Shown here one piece after another: positions 1 through 6,755 of a stretch of DNA of 25,197 nucleotides. Position 1 is the stretch's first letter; each line of letters begins with the position of its first letter. The DNA lies in the NCBI GenBank assembly GCA_047639615.1, contig JBLIOL010000035.1, positions 1-25,197 on the forward strand, given 5' to 3'. Source of the stretch: CAYWNK01 sp047639615. GTDB lineage: Bacteria; Planctomycetota; UBA1135; GCA-002686595. The notes under the pieces are model-generated. The model ran no database searches and was not told where the DNA came from. It saw nothing but the letters and a program-made list of their open reading frames with translations. Made by a program: the position numbers and the translations under genes.

Positions 1-202
1 CAGCGCTAGCGGACCGCCCTCCAACTCCGTCCAACCCAGAACCCCTCATCGCCAGCCTCCGGCTTGCCGCCTGGCGCCCTGCGCCCCCCCCGGCCAGAGG
101 CCGGCTCCGGCGCACTCAACCCTCAGCACCAGCGGACCGCCCTACCACTCCGCTCCCACCCCGACCTTCCCATCGCCAGCCTCCGGCCTGCGGCCGGGCG
201 CC
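1..202. repeat. Two diverged direct-repeat copies, period about 123 bp
   Basis: Positions 1-78 and 124-202 align over nearly their whole length, including the identical stretches AGCGGACCGCCCT (8-20 and 131-143) and CATCGCCAGCCTCCGGC (47-63 and 171-187). By eye they are roughly 80 percent identical. The unit is C-rich on the plus strand. No ORF in this stretch looks like a real protein, so I treat positions 1-333 as non-coding. The first copy touches the window edge, so the array may be longer upstream. The remainder (203-333) leads into the ZIP gene and shows no convincing promoter or ribosome binding site. Confidence 0.6.
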
Positions 203-333
203 GTCGGTCCCTAGCGCCCTGGGCCGCACAGCGCACAGCTACTCGGAGCCCAGCCTTTCCGAGCGAAGGGGATTAGCGAGGCAGGCACCGGGATTCGGGC
301 GACTCGGTCCTCCGCACGCGCTACCCTGCTGCC

Positions 334-1098
334 ATGTTGGAGATTGCTGGCATCTTCGCGGTAGCCCTGCTGGGCGGCGCGATTCCCCTCTGGGTGCGTT
401 GGAAAGAACGCGGCCTGCACATTGCGCTGGCCCTGGCCACGGGTGTGTTCCTAGGCGCGGTCTTCCTGCATCTACTGCCGGAGGTTGCCATGCAAACCGC
501 GGAGGCTGCCCTGGCCGACGACCACGGGCACGACCACCCTGGGGAACACCTGCACGGAGATCTCCTGCCCTGGCTCTGCATGCTGGTAGGCGCTCTCGGC
601 GTCTACTTAGTAGAAGCACTCTTTCTGCGTCCGCACGACCACGACGAGCTGCACCGCCACCGCGCCGTGAGTTGGTCTGCTCTCTTGGGCCTCGCGGTGC
701 ACTCCCTGACCGCCGGCATGGCCTTCGCGGTCATGCGCGGCAAGAACATCGAGAGCGCCATGCTGCTGGCCATCCTGACTCACAAGGGCTTCGAAGCCTT
801 CTCGCTGACGTCGGTCTTTCAGCTGGCCCAGTACAGCCGCAAGCAGGTCATGCTCGTGGTCTTCTGCTTCGCGCTCGTTACGCCCGTGGGCATCCTGCTG
901 GGCGACTTCCTGGCGGAAGGGCTCGGCTCCCAAGGGGTGCTCATGCTCAACGCCCTGGCCGCGGGCACCTTCCTCTATGTGTGCCTGTGCGAGCTCTTAG
1001 CCGAGGTCTTCCACCACCGCGAAGACGGTGCTGCGAAAATGGGCCTGTTAGCCGTGGGTGTGGGCATCATGTGGTTCGCCCATAGCGCGGGGATCTAG
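334..1098 (+). CDS. ZIP-family divalent metal transporter
   Basis: The 254-residue product is an integral membrane protein of the ZIP (Zrt/Irt-like) family, which moves Zn2+, Fe2+ or related ions into the cytoplasm. About eight hydrophobic segments are visible. The two signature helices are present: H123-S-L-T-A-G in helix IV and H150-K-G-F-E154 in helix V, which in the family form the metal site. The loop at 64-74 (H64, H66, H68, H72, H74) and the stretch 101-109 (H101, H103, H107, H109) are histidine-rich, as is usual for the variable loops of ZIPs. The gene has no clear Shine-Dalgarno site. It ends 2 bp before the GTG start of a heavy-metal permease gene, so the two are almost surely co-transcribed. 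The family is clear; the metal specificity is not. Confidence 0.9.
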   Translation: MLEIAGIFAVALLGGAIPLWVRWKERGLHIALALATGVFLGAVFLHLLPEVAMQTAEAALADDHGHDHPGEHLHGDLLPWLCMLVGALGVYLVEALFLRPHDHDELHRHRAVSWSALLGLAVHSLTAGMAFAVMRGKNIESAMLLAILTHKGFEAFSLTSVFQLAQYSRKQVMLVVFCFALVTPVGILLGDFLAEGLGSQGVLMLNALAAGTFLYVCLCELLAEVFHHREDGAAKMGLLAVGVGIMWFAHSAGI

Positions 1099-1100
1099 GC

Positions 1101-2144
1101 GTGGGCGACTACGGCCTAGCCCTTTGGGGCATGTTGGTAGAAGCAGGACCATGGCTGCTGCTCGGCCTAGTCGCAGCGGGATTGATGCAGGTCTACCTGC
1201 CCACCGGTTGGGCTGCCAGCAAGCTAGGCGGCCGCGGTTTGAAGCCCGCAACCTTCGCGGCCCTCGCCGGTGCGCCCTTGCCGCTCTGCTCTTGCTCCGT
1301 ATTGCCCGCCGCAGCGGCCTTGCGTAAGGCCGGCGCGAGCCGCGGCGCGACAGCTTCCTTCTTGGTGGCAACCCCCGAGACCGGGCTCGATTCCGTGGGC
1401 GCCACCTGGGCCATGCTCGACCCCGTCATGACCCTGGCGCGACCGTTGGCCGCCATTGGCAGCGCGATCTTTACTGGCCTAGCGGTAGACGCCGTAGCCC
1501 ACGAAGAAGAGCCGCAGGCCGGGCCCGAACACGAAGAACACGAAGAACACGTCCATGCGGCCCCCGAGGGCCCGCCCCTGAAACGTGCCCTGCGCTATGC
1601 CTTCGTGGATCTCCTGGACGATTTAGCGCCCGCCCTCGTGATCGGATTCCTGGTCTCCGGCCTGCTACTACTACTGCTGCCCGACGACCTCTTTAGCACC
1701 ACGGTCGCGCCCGGCTGGCCCACCTACCTGGTGCTGCTAGTCACCGGCATGCCGCTCTACGTGTGCGCCACCGCCACCACGCCCGTGGCCGCCGCCCTGA
1801 TCATGAAGGGCGTCTCCCCCGGCGCGGCCATGGTGCTGCTGCTCGCCGGTCCCGCTACGAACCTGGCCACCCTCGGGGTGGTGCGTAAGCTCCTCGGGAC
1901 ACGTGCTTTGTGGGCCTACCTGGCCGGAACAGCCGCCAGCGCCCTGGCAGCCGGCTGGTTCGTGGACTGGATCTACGCACATTGGCAATTACCCGCTCCG
2001 GTCGCCGCATTGGCCGCGGAAAATGCATCCCACGGGCCCTGGGCGAGCCTTGGGGGCGCCATCTTCGCCGCGCTGCTCGTGCTGGCTTGCCTGCGCTTGC
2101 TACGGGCGCGTCAAAAACGATCCCAGCAGAGCGGTTGCTGCTAG
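1101..2144 (+). CDS. SO_0444-type Cu/Zn efflux permease (YraQ/ArsP-like)
   Basis: The 347-residue membrane protein contains the signature of SO_0444-like permeases, G-A-P-L-P-L-C-S-C-S-V-L-P at 57-69 (C63, C65), followed by a LRKAGASRGAT and ATPETGLDS stretch at 74-98. A second, internally related copy occurs at 216-255 (GMPLYVCATATTPVA then KGVSPGAA), with C222, which suggests the usual two-fold repeat. A cytoplasmic-type loop at 134-152 is rich in Glu and His (H134, H144, H147, H150, H152), and the protein ends in Ser-Gly-Cys-Cys. Known relatives are annotated as copper/zinc efflux permeases. The start is a GTG at 1101; no better ATG lies before the first helix. It forms a two-gene unit with the ZIP transporter (2-bp gap). 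An arsenic role is a weaker alternative because ArsP lacks this loop. Confidence 0.87.
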   Translation: MGDYGLALWGMLVEAGPWLLLGLVAAGLMQVYLPTGWAASKLGGRGLKPATFAALAGAPLPLCSCSVLPAAAALRKAGASRGATASFLVATPETGLDSVGATWAMLDPVMTLARPLAAIGSAIFTGLAVDAVAHEEEPQAGPEHEEHEEHVHAAPEGPPLKRALRYAFVDLLDDLAPALVIGFLVSGLLLLLLPDDLFSTTVAPGWPTYLVLLVTGMPLYVCATATTPVAAALIMKGVSPGAAMVLLLAGPATNLATLGVVRKLLGTRALWAYLAGTAASALAAGWFVDWIYAHWQLPAPVAALAAENASHGPWASLGGAIFAALLVLACLRLLRARQKRSQQSGCC

Positions 2145-2189
2145 CGATCGGATCGCGCGCCCGTACGGACCGCTACACTGCCCGCGACC

Positions 2190-3158
2190 ATGATCAAGCG
2201 CCTCCTAATTACCTGCCTCGGCCTCCTGGCCGCCTGCGCCTCCGGCTCCCAGCACCCCGGGCCCTCCCGCATCGTGCTCGCCATCCACGGCGGCGCCGGC
2301 ACCATCCGTCGCGCCGACCTGACGCCCGAGCAGGACGCCGCCTACCGCGCCGCCCTCGAGGGTGCGCTGCGCGCGGGCTACGACGTGCTGCAATCCGGTG
2401 GCAGTTCCCTAGACGCCGTGGTCGCAGCGATCCTGCCCATGGAGGACTCGCCCTTATTCAACTCTGGCCACGGCGCGGTACTGACCGCCGAGCGTCGCTG
2501 CGAGTTGGATGCGTCGATCATGGACGGCAACGGTCCGCGCGCAGGCGCAGTCGCCGGCGTAACCACGGTCAAGCATCCGATCCTGGCTGCGCGCGCGGTC
2601 ATGGAAAAATCCGAACACGTGCTACTTGCAGGCTCCGGCGCGGACGCCTTCGCCGCTGCCCAAGGGCTCGAGCAAGTGCACAACAGCTACTTCCAAACCG
2701 AGCGTCGCCGGCGCCAACTTGAAGAGCAACTCGGAGACACCAAGCACGGCACCGTCGGCGCCGTGGCATTGGATCAAGCCGGCCATCTGGCTGCCGCCAC
2801 CTCCACCGGCGGCATGACCGCCAAGCGCTGGGGCCGCGTGGGCGACTCGCCCATCGTCGGCGCCGGCACCTACGCCAGCGACGCCACCTGCGCCGTTTCC
2901 GCCACCGGCTGGGGCGAGTATTTCCTGCGCGGCGTGATCGCCCACGACGTGGCCGCACGCATGCGACACGGCCAGCAAAGCATTAATTCGGCCGCGAATG
3001 CGGCTATTCACGATGATCTGACCGCTGCCGGCGGCACCGGCGGCCTGATCGCCCTCGACGCAAACGGCCGCTTGGCTACCCCCTTCAACACCGAAGGCAT
3101 GTACCGCGCCTGGATCGATCAAGACGGCCGAGTCACGGTCAAAATCTACGCCGACTGA
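2190..3158 (+). CDS. Isoaspartyl peptidase / type-2 L-asparaginase, lipoprotein
   Basis: This 322-residue protein is an Ntn-hydrolase of the isoaspartyl peptidase/plant-type asparaginase family, which removes isoaspartyl residues from peptides or hydrolyses asparagine. The nucleophile is T188 in the motif H186-G-T-V-G, at which the precursor normally self-cleaves into two subunits. The other landmarks are A-I-H-G-G-A-G-T (31-38), N91-S-G-H-G, M111-D-G, S205-T-G-G and G282-T-G-G-L. The N-terminus has a charged start, a hydrophobic stretch and a lipobox L-A-A-C16, so the enzyme is likely anchored in an envelope membrane rather than cytosolic as in E. coli IaaA. The next gene starts 4 bp downstream and also encodes a lipoprotein. 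No ribosome binding site is evident before the ATG. Confidence 0.9.
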   Translation: MIKRLLITCLGLLAACASGSQHPGPSRIVLAIHGGAGTIRRADLTPEQDAAYRAALEGALRAGYDVLQSGGSSLDAVVAAILPMEDSPLFNSGHGAVLTAERRCELDASIMDGNGPRAGAVAGVTTVKHPILAARAVMEKSEHVLLAGSGADAFAAAQGLEQVHNSYFQTERRRRQLEEQLGDTKHGTVGAVALDQAGHLAAATSTGGMTAKRWGRVGDSPIVGAGTYASDATCAVSATGWGEYFLRGVIAHDVAARMRHGQQSINSAANAAIHDDLTAAGGTGGLIALDANGRLATPFNTEGMYRAWIDQDGRVTVKIYAD

Positions 3159-3162
3159 CACC

Positions 3163-3963
3163 ATGAAAGCTCTCTCTCTTTCCTTGCTCGCTCTGGCGAG
3201 CGTGTGCGCCCTGGCCTGCTCTAGGCCCAAAGGCAGCGATGCTTCCAAAGGGGCCGAAGCTGTGGCACTACCCACCTCGCAGCGCATTGACATGGCGCCG
3301 ATCCAAAGCGGCTCCGCACCCGCGGGCGGCCTGCTCAGCAATCCCTATGGCAGTAGCGATTCCCCGGATGACGTCGGGGACGCTAGTACCGAGATGGACC
3401 CGAACCGCGTGTTCGACCTCAAGCCCCTGGACGAGCTCGAGCCCAAGCCCGAGCGCGAGGGCGTCATCTCCTTCAGTCGCCTGTCCCTGGCTGGCACGGA
3501 TGTGGAGAGCCTGCTGGACCACCTCTTCCCCCTGACCGGGGAGGATCCGCCGCCCTACGACTACCCCGAAGAGGTCGCCGCTCTGGACGGCACCGAGGTC
3601 AAAATCGTGGGCTACATGATCCCCTTGGAGTGGAGCGACAAGAAGGTCACCGAGTTCATGCTCGTGCGCGACCTGGCCGCCTGCTGCTTCGGTGGCATCC
3701 CGCGGCCCGACGAATGGGCCTTCGTGAGCCTGCCCGAGGGCGAGGGCGTCGAGTATTTTGTCTACGTGCCCGTGCTGGTCACCGGCAAGCTCAAGCTCTA
3801 CCCCCTGAAGCAGCCCAAGCAAGCCGTGGAAGGCGAAGAAACCCCCTCTGAGGGTGCTGAGAGCGCGCTTTCCGGGGATGAGACAGCCCCCGAGGCGCCC
3901 ACGAACCCGCTCGACATCGAATCCGTCTTCAGCCTCGTGGCCACCAAGGTGGAGCGATACTAG
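3163..3963 (+). CDS. DUF3299-like lipoprotein
   Basis: The 266-residue product starts with a lipoprotein signal peptide ending in L-A-C19. Residues 20-135 look disordered or linker-like (Ser, Pro, Asp and Glu rich). Residues about 138-215 resemble DUF3299: L-D-G-T-E-V-K-I-V-G-Y-M-I-P-L-E (141-156), then F-M-L-V-R (165-169) and the C174-C175-F-G-G-I-P-R-P segment, then a beta-rich Y-F-V-Y-V-P-V (198-204). In the family this Cys/Pro segment sits at the conserved core; its function is unknown. An acidic insert (222-247) precedes the C-terminus. The 4-bp spacing to the isoaspartyl peptidase gene indicates one operon of two envelope lipoproteins. The DUF assignment is from memory of the motif pattern and is moderately sure; the lipoprotein call is firm. 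Confidence 0.75.
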   Translation: MKALSLSLLALASVCALACSRPKGSDASKGAEAVALPTSQRIDMAPIQSGSAPAGGLLSNPYGSSDSPDDVGDASTEMDPNRVFDLKPLDELEPKPEREGVISFSRLSLAGTDVESLLDHLFPLTGEDPPPYDYPEEVAALDGTEVKIVGYMIPLEWSDKKVTEFMLVRDLAACCFGGIPRPDEWAFVSLPEGEGVEYFVYVPVLVTGKLKLYPLKQPKQAVEGEETPSEGAESALSGDETAPEAPTNPLDIESVFSLVATKVERY

Positions 3964-3993
3964 GCCAACCGACCAAGCCTTCCCGAGAAGGTC

Positions 3994-4022
3994 TGGACAG
4001 GCTGCTGATCCGCTCCTACGCT
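3994..4022 (+). promoter_or_regulatory. Possible sigma-70-type promoter for rpmB
   Basis: TGGACA (3994-3999, 5 of 6 matches to the -35 consensus) is separated by exactly 17 bp from TACGCT (4017-4022, 3 of 6 matches to the -10 consensus). It lies in the 109-bp gap before the bL28 gene. The -10 match is poor, so this is only a candidate. A short hairpin, CCTTC-CCGA-GAAGG (3978-3991), lies just upstream and could end the preceding operon, but it lacks a T-tract. Confidence 0.25.
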
Positions 4023-4037
4023 CCTCGGCTCGATCAC

Positions 4038-4052
4038 CGCGGATAGTCCGCG
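4038..4052 (+). promoter_or_regulatory. Leader hairpin in front of rpmB
   Basis: CGCGGA-TAG-TCCGCG forms a perfect 6-bp GC-rich stem with a 3-nt loop. It ends 20 nt before the rpmB ATG and about 9 nt before the purine-rich AGAGA that is the likely ribosome binding site. A stem in this place could affect translation, as leaders of other ribosomal protein genes do. Nothing else in the sequence proves a regulatory role. Confidence 0.35.
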
Positions 4053-4072
4053 TTCAACCAAGAGAATACCCC

Positions 4073-4384
4073 ATGTCCCGTACTTGTCAGGTCACCGGCC
4101 GCGGCACCCGTGTCGGCGGAATCACCGCTCGCCGTGGTCTTCCCAAGAAGGCCGGCGGAGTCGGCCTGCGCACCACCGGAAGGTCCAAGCGAACCTTCAA
4201 GGTGAACGTCCAGAAGAAGCGCCTTTGGGTGCCCGAAATCGGTGAGTTCGTCCGCGTACGCCTCTCCACACGCGCCCTCAAGGACGTCAACCGCAAGGGT
4301 GCTTTCCAGGTGCTCGTGAAGGCTGGCATTCTCAAGGCCCGCCAGGCTGGCCAGCACACGCGCGCCGAGAAAGCTGAGGCATAG
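4073..4384 (+). CDS. rpmB: 50S ribosomal protein L28 (bL28)
   Basis: The 103-residue basic protein begins M-S-R-T-C5-Q-V-T-G, the typical bL28 start, and continues with a basic segment K40-R-T-F-K-V-N-V-Q-K-K-R-L-W (39-52) and the R61-V-R-L-S-T-R-A-L-K (61-70) motif. It is a little longer than the E. coli protein (78 residues), with a Gly/Arg-rich insertion at 14-37 and a C-terminal tail, as in several non-proteobacterial lineages. A longer reading frame begins at 3854, but its first part overlaps the preceding gene and does not resemble L28. The ATG at 4073 is preceded by AGAGA at suitable spacing and gives the family N-terminus. The gene stands alone, not with rpmG, between hairpins at both ends. 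Confidence 0.95.
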   Translation: MSRTCQVTGRGTRVGGITARRGLPKKAGGVGLRTTGRSKRTFKVNVQKKRLWVPEIGEFVRVRLSTRALKDVNRKGAFQVLVKAGILKARQAGQHTRAEKAEA

Positions 4385-4392
4385 CCCTCGCA

Positions 4393-4413
4393 GTGAGCCC
4401 TCGCTGGGCTCGC
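4393..4413 (+). terminator. Terminator-like hairpin after rpmB
   Basis: GAGCCC-TCGCT-GGGCTC (4395-4411), extended outward by a T-G wobble and a G-C pair, forms a stem of about 8 bp starting 9 nt after the rpmB stop codon. It is followed only by ACTTTG, a weak U-tract, so it is a plausible but not classical intrinsic terminator. Confidence 0.4.
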
Positions 4414-4416
4414 ACT

Positions 4417-4445
4417 TTGCGGTACGCACCGTCTGGCCCTATAGT
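4417..4445 (+). promoter_or_regulatory. Predicted sigma-70-type promoter of sodN
   Basis: TTGCGG (4417-4422) and TATAGT (4440-4445, 5 of 6 matches to TATAAT) are spaced by exactly 17 bp. It lies between the terminator-like hairpin of rpmB and the sodN gene. The implied transcript start is near 4452, immediately before the 13-bp inverted repeat at 4453-4494. The -35 matches only at its first three bases, so confidence is moderate. Confidence 0.45.
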
Positions 4446-4452
4446 GCCAGTC

Positions 4453-4494
4453 TCGACCTCCCCGATCGGATTTGGTTCCAGTCGGGGAGGTCGA
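4453..4494 (+). promoter_or_regulatory. 13-bp perfect inverted repeat in the sodN leader
   Basis: TCGACCTCCCCGA (4453-4465) and TCGGGGAGGTCGA (4482-4494) are perfect inverted copies separated by 16 nt. No T-run follows, so it is not a typical intrinsic terminator. If the promoter at 4417-4445 is used, this stem-loop is the very 5' end of the sodN mRNA. It could stabilise the message, act as an RNA switch, or be the binding site for a dimeric repressor. The sequence does not tell which. Confidence 0.6.
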
Positions 4495-4543
4495 AGCATG
4501 TACACCTAACCCCTTCCGCCCATCGCATCTCTTCAAGATCACC

Positions 4544-5086
4544 ATGCTCAAAGCTCTGCTCCCGGCCGCCTTCCTCGGCGCCGCCGCCCTGATCCCGACC
4601 GCCCTCCCCAGCACCACCGCCAGCAGCCAGCCCAGCGTGGTCGGCGCGGTACCCGCCATCCACTGCCAGGTGCCCTGCGGCATCTACACGGACAAGATGC
4701 GCGTGGAGATGCTGCTCGAAGATGCTGCCACCATCGAGAAGGCCATGAAGACTCTGGTCGCCATGGACGCCGAGGCCGCACCCAGCAAGAACCAGATGGT
4801 GCGTTGGGTCATGACCAAGGAGCAGCACGCGCAGGACATTCAGGACCGCGTAGCCGCCTACTGGCTGGCCCAACGCATCAAGGCCCCCAAGGCCGGCGCC
4901 TCCGCTGAGGACACCGCCGCCTACTACCAGAAGCTCGGCCTCATGCACGGCATCACCGTGGCCGCCATGAAGTGCAAGCAGACCACCGAAGCCAGCCATG
5001 TGGCCAAACTGCGCGAACTCTCCAACGCCTTTTCCGCCGCGTACTTCAGCCCTGAAGACTTGAAGCACGAACACAAGGATCACTAG
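4544..5086 (+). CDS. sodN: Nickel superoxide dismutase (NiSOD)
   Basis: The 180-residue product contains the nickel-hook signature H40-C41-Q-V-P-C45-G-I-Y48, which corresponds to His1, Cys2, Cys6 and Tyr9 of mature NiSOD. The enzyme dismutes superoxide with Ni bound by the freed N-terminal amine, His1, Cys2 and Cys6. The rest (about 55-170) is helical and carries the V-M-T-K-E-Q (89-94) and R-V-A-A-Y-W-L (102-108) helix region seen in the Streptomyces enzyme. The mature part would be 141 residues, against about 117 in Streptomyces. The 39-residue leader looks like a Sec-type signal (hydrophobic 4-21) followed by a spacer, and is longer than the 14-residue leader of Streptomyces. No SodX peptidase gene is adjacent. 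I chose the ATG at 4544; an upstream TTG at 4472 lies inside the hairpin. Confidence 0.92.
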   Translation: MLKALLPAAFLGAAALIPTALPSTTASSQPSVVGAVPAIHCQVPCGIYTDKMRVEMLLEDAATIEKAMKTLVAMDAEAAPSKNQMVRWVMTKEQHAQDIQDRVAAYWLAQRIKAPKAGASAEDTAAYYQKLGLMHGITVAAMKCKQTTEASHVAKLRELSNAFSAAYFSPEDLKHEHKDH

Positions 5087-5130
5087 GTCTCTCCCCTAGT
5101 CCCCCGCGCTTCCCCAGCCAGCCCCCCCGC

Positions 5131-6735
5131 ATGTCGATTCAGATCCACGACTCGCTCACCCGCGAACTGCGTCCCTTCACGCCCCTCATCGAGGGACAGG
5201 TGCGCATGTACGTCTGTGGTCCGACGGTCTATGACGATGCCCACGTTGGGCACCTCATGGGTCCTGTGGTCTTTGACACTGTGGCGCGCTGGCTGCGGGC
5301 GCGCGGCTATGCCGTGCAGTTCGTGAACAACATCACGGACATCGACGACAAGATCATCCGCCGGGCGGAAGCCACGGGCGAGGCCTGGGACTCGATCTCC
5401 CAGCGCTACACGGTGGCCTATAAGGAGCACCTAGCGGACCTCGGCATCGACACGATCACCGACTTCCCGCACTGCACCGAGTACGTGACGGGCATGGTCG
5501 ACTTCATCCAGAAGCTGATCGACGCGGGCAAGGCCTACGAGGCCCCCGACGGCGTCTACTTTGAGGTGGGGATTCACCCCGGCTACGGCAAGCTCTCGGG
5601 TCGCAAGCTCGAGGATATGCGCAGCGGCACGCGCGTGGCCGCTTCGGAAGGTCTCAAGGACGCCTCCGACTTCGCCTTGTGGAAAAAGGCCAAGCCCGGT
5701 GAGCCCTCCTGGCCCAGCCCCTGGGGTGACGGCCGTCCCGGCTGGCACATCGAGTGCTCCGTGATGTCCTCCGAGTTGCTCGGCGGCGACTTCGACATCC
5801 ACGGCGGCGGGGACGATCTCAAGTTCCCCCACCACGAGAACGAGATCGCCCAGAGCGAAGCCCACGGCGATAACTACGCGACCACTTGGATGCACAACGG
5901 CCTCGTGCAATACGGTGGCCGCAAGATTGCCAAGAGCGATGAGCGCATGCAGGACGCGGCCTTCCGCCAGCAGTTCCAGGCTCCCTGGTTGCTGGAGAAC
6001 CACGGCCCGCCGGCGGTGCGCTACTTCCTTATGCGCTCGCCCTACCGCAGCCCTGTGGACTTCGAGCCCGGCGCCCTGGCCTCCGCCGCCACCGGCCTCA
6101 AGCGCATGTACCGCCTGCTCGGCGAGCGCCTCGAAGCGCCGACGATGGTCGGGCTCGAGCAGCTGCTCGCCCTGGAGTTGCCCGAGGCAATCGCCAAACA
6201 GCGCGAAGCCTTCTGCCGCGCCATGGACGCTGACTTCAATACTGGCGAAGCCGTCGGTGCGCTCTTCAGCATGCTGAGCGAAGCCAAGAGCCTGCCCGAG
6301 GATCAAGCCGAGCAAGCCTTCGACCTAGTGCGCGATCTGGGCCGTTTGATCGGCCTACTCATGCCCGGCGACGCCGCCAAGGTTGCCGGCGCCGGCTCCT
6401 CCGATGCGCGCCTGCAAGCCCTGCTTCCGGCCCTAGCCGAACTGCGCGCCGGCGCGCGCGAGCGCAAGGACTGGACAACAGCCGACGGCCTACGCGACGC
6501 CCTCGGCCCCTTGGGCATCAAGCTCCAGGACGGCCCCGAAGGCACCACCGCGGAGGTCGAGAGCCCGGCCGCCGATGACCTGGTCAGCCAGGCCCTAACC
6601 GCGGTCCTCGTGGTGCGCGACGAAGCCCGTGCGCGCAAGGATTTCACCACCTCCGACGCTATCCGCGACAAGCTGGCCGGCGCCGGCGTCTCCGTCCTCG
6701 ACGGCGCTGACGGCAGCGCCTGGCAGTTCTCTTAA
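5131..6735 (+). CDS. cysS: Cysteinyl-tRNA synthetase with duplicated C-terminal module
   Basis: This 534-residue class I synthetase charges tRNA-Cys. It has the Zn-binding and catalytic signatures: M-Y-V-C29-G-P-T-V-Y-D, the HIGH-type H38-V-G-H41, W-H-I-E-C209-S, H-G-G-G-D-D-L-K-F-P-H234-H-E-N-E238 and the KMSKS-type K265-I-A-K-S269. Residues 310-412 form the helical anticodon-domain region. The usual CysRS tail motif (R-x-R-K-D-[FW]-x-T-[AS]-D-x-[IL]-R-D, then G-[IV] and D-G) occurs twice, at 436-472 and 494-531, joined by a short linker. This makes the protein longer than the roughly 460-residue E. coli enzyme. The ATG at 5131 follows a C-rich leader without a Shine-Dalgarno site. It lies 44 bp after sodN and 20 bp before the mutarotase gene. 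Confidence 0.96.
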   Translation: MSIQIHDSLTRELRPFTPLIEGQVRMYVCGPTVYDDAHVGHLMGPVVFDTVARWLRARGYAVQFVNNITDIDDKIIRRAEATGEAWDSISQRYTVAYKEHLADLGIDTITDFPHCTEYVTGMVDFIQKLIDAGKAYEAPDGVYFEVGIHPGYGKLSGRKLEDMRSGTRVAASEGLKDASDFALWKKAKPGEPSWPSPWGDGRPGWHIECSVMSSELLGGDFDIHGGGDDLKFPHHENEIAQSEAHGDNYATTWMHNGLVQYGGRKIAKSDERMQDAAFRQQFQAPWLLENHGPPAVRYFLMRSPYRSPVDFEPGALASAATGLKRMYRLLGERLEAPTMVGLEQLLALELPEAIAKQREAFCRAMDADFNTGEAVGALFSMLSEAKSLPEDQAEQAFDLVRDLGRLIGLLMPGDAAKVAGAGSSDARLQALLPALAELRAGARERKDWTTADGLRDALGPLGIKLQDGPEGTTAEVESPAADDLVSQALTAVLVVRDEARARKDFTTSDAIRDKLAGAGVSVLDGADGSAWQFS

Positions 6736-6755
6736 GAACCCAAGCCCCACCCACC

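Noticed and set aside
3854..4072. Upstream extension of the bL28 frame
   Set aside because: It overlaps the DUF3299 gene in another frame, and its product does not resemble L28. The family N-terminus starts at 4073.
4472..4543. Earlier TTG start for sodN
   Set aside because: It would begin inside the loop of the 13-bp hairpin and add a charged stretch before the hydrophobic leader. The ATG at 4544 gives a normal signal-like start.
5431..6315. 294-codon open frame on the minus strand inside cysS
   Set aside because: It is a shadow of cysS with low-complexity composition and no motif.
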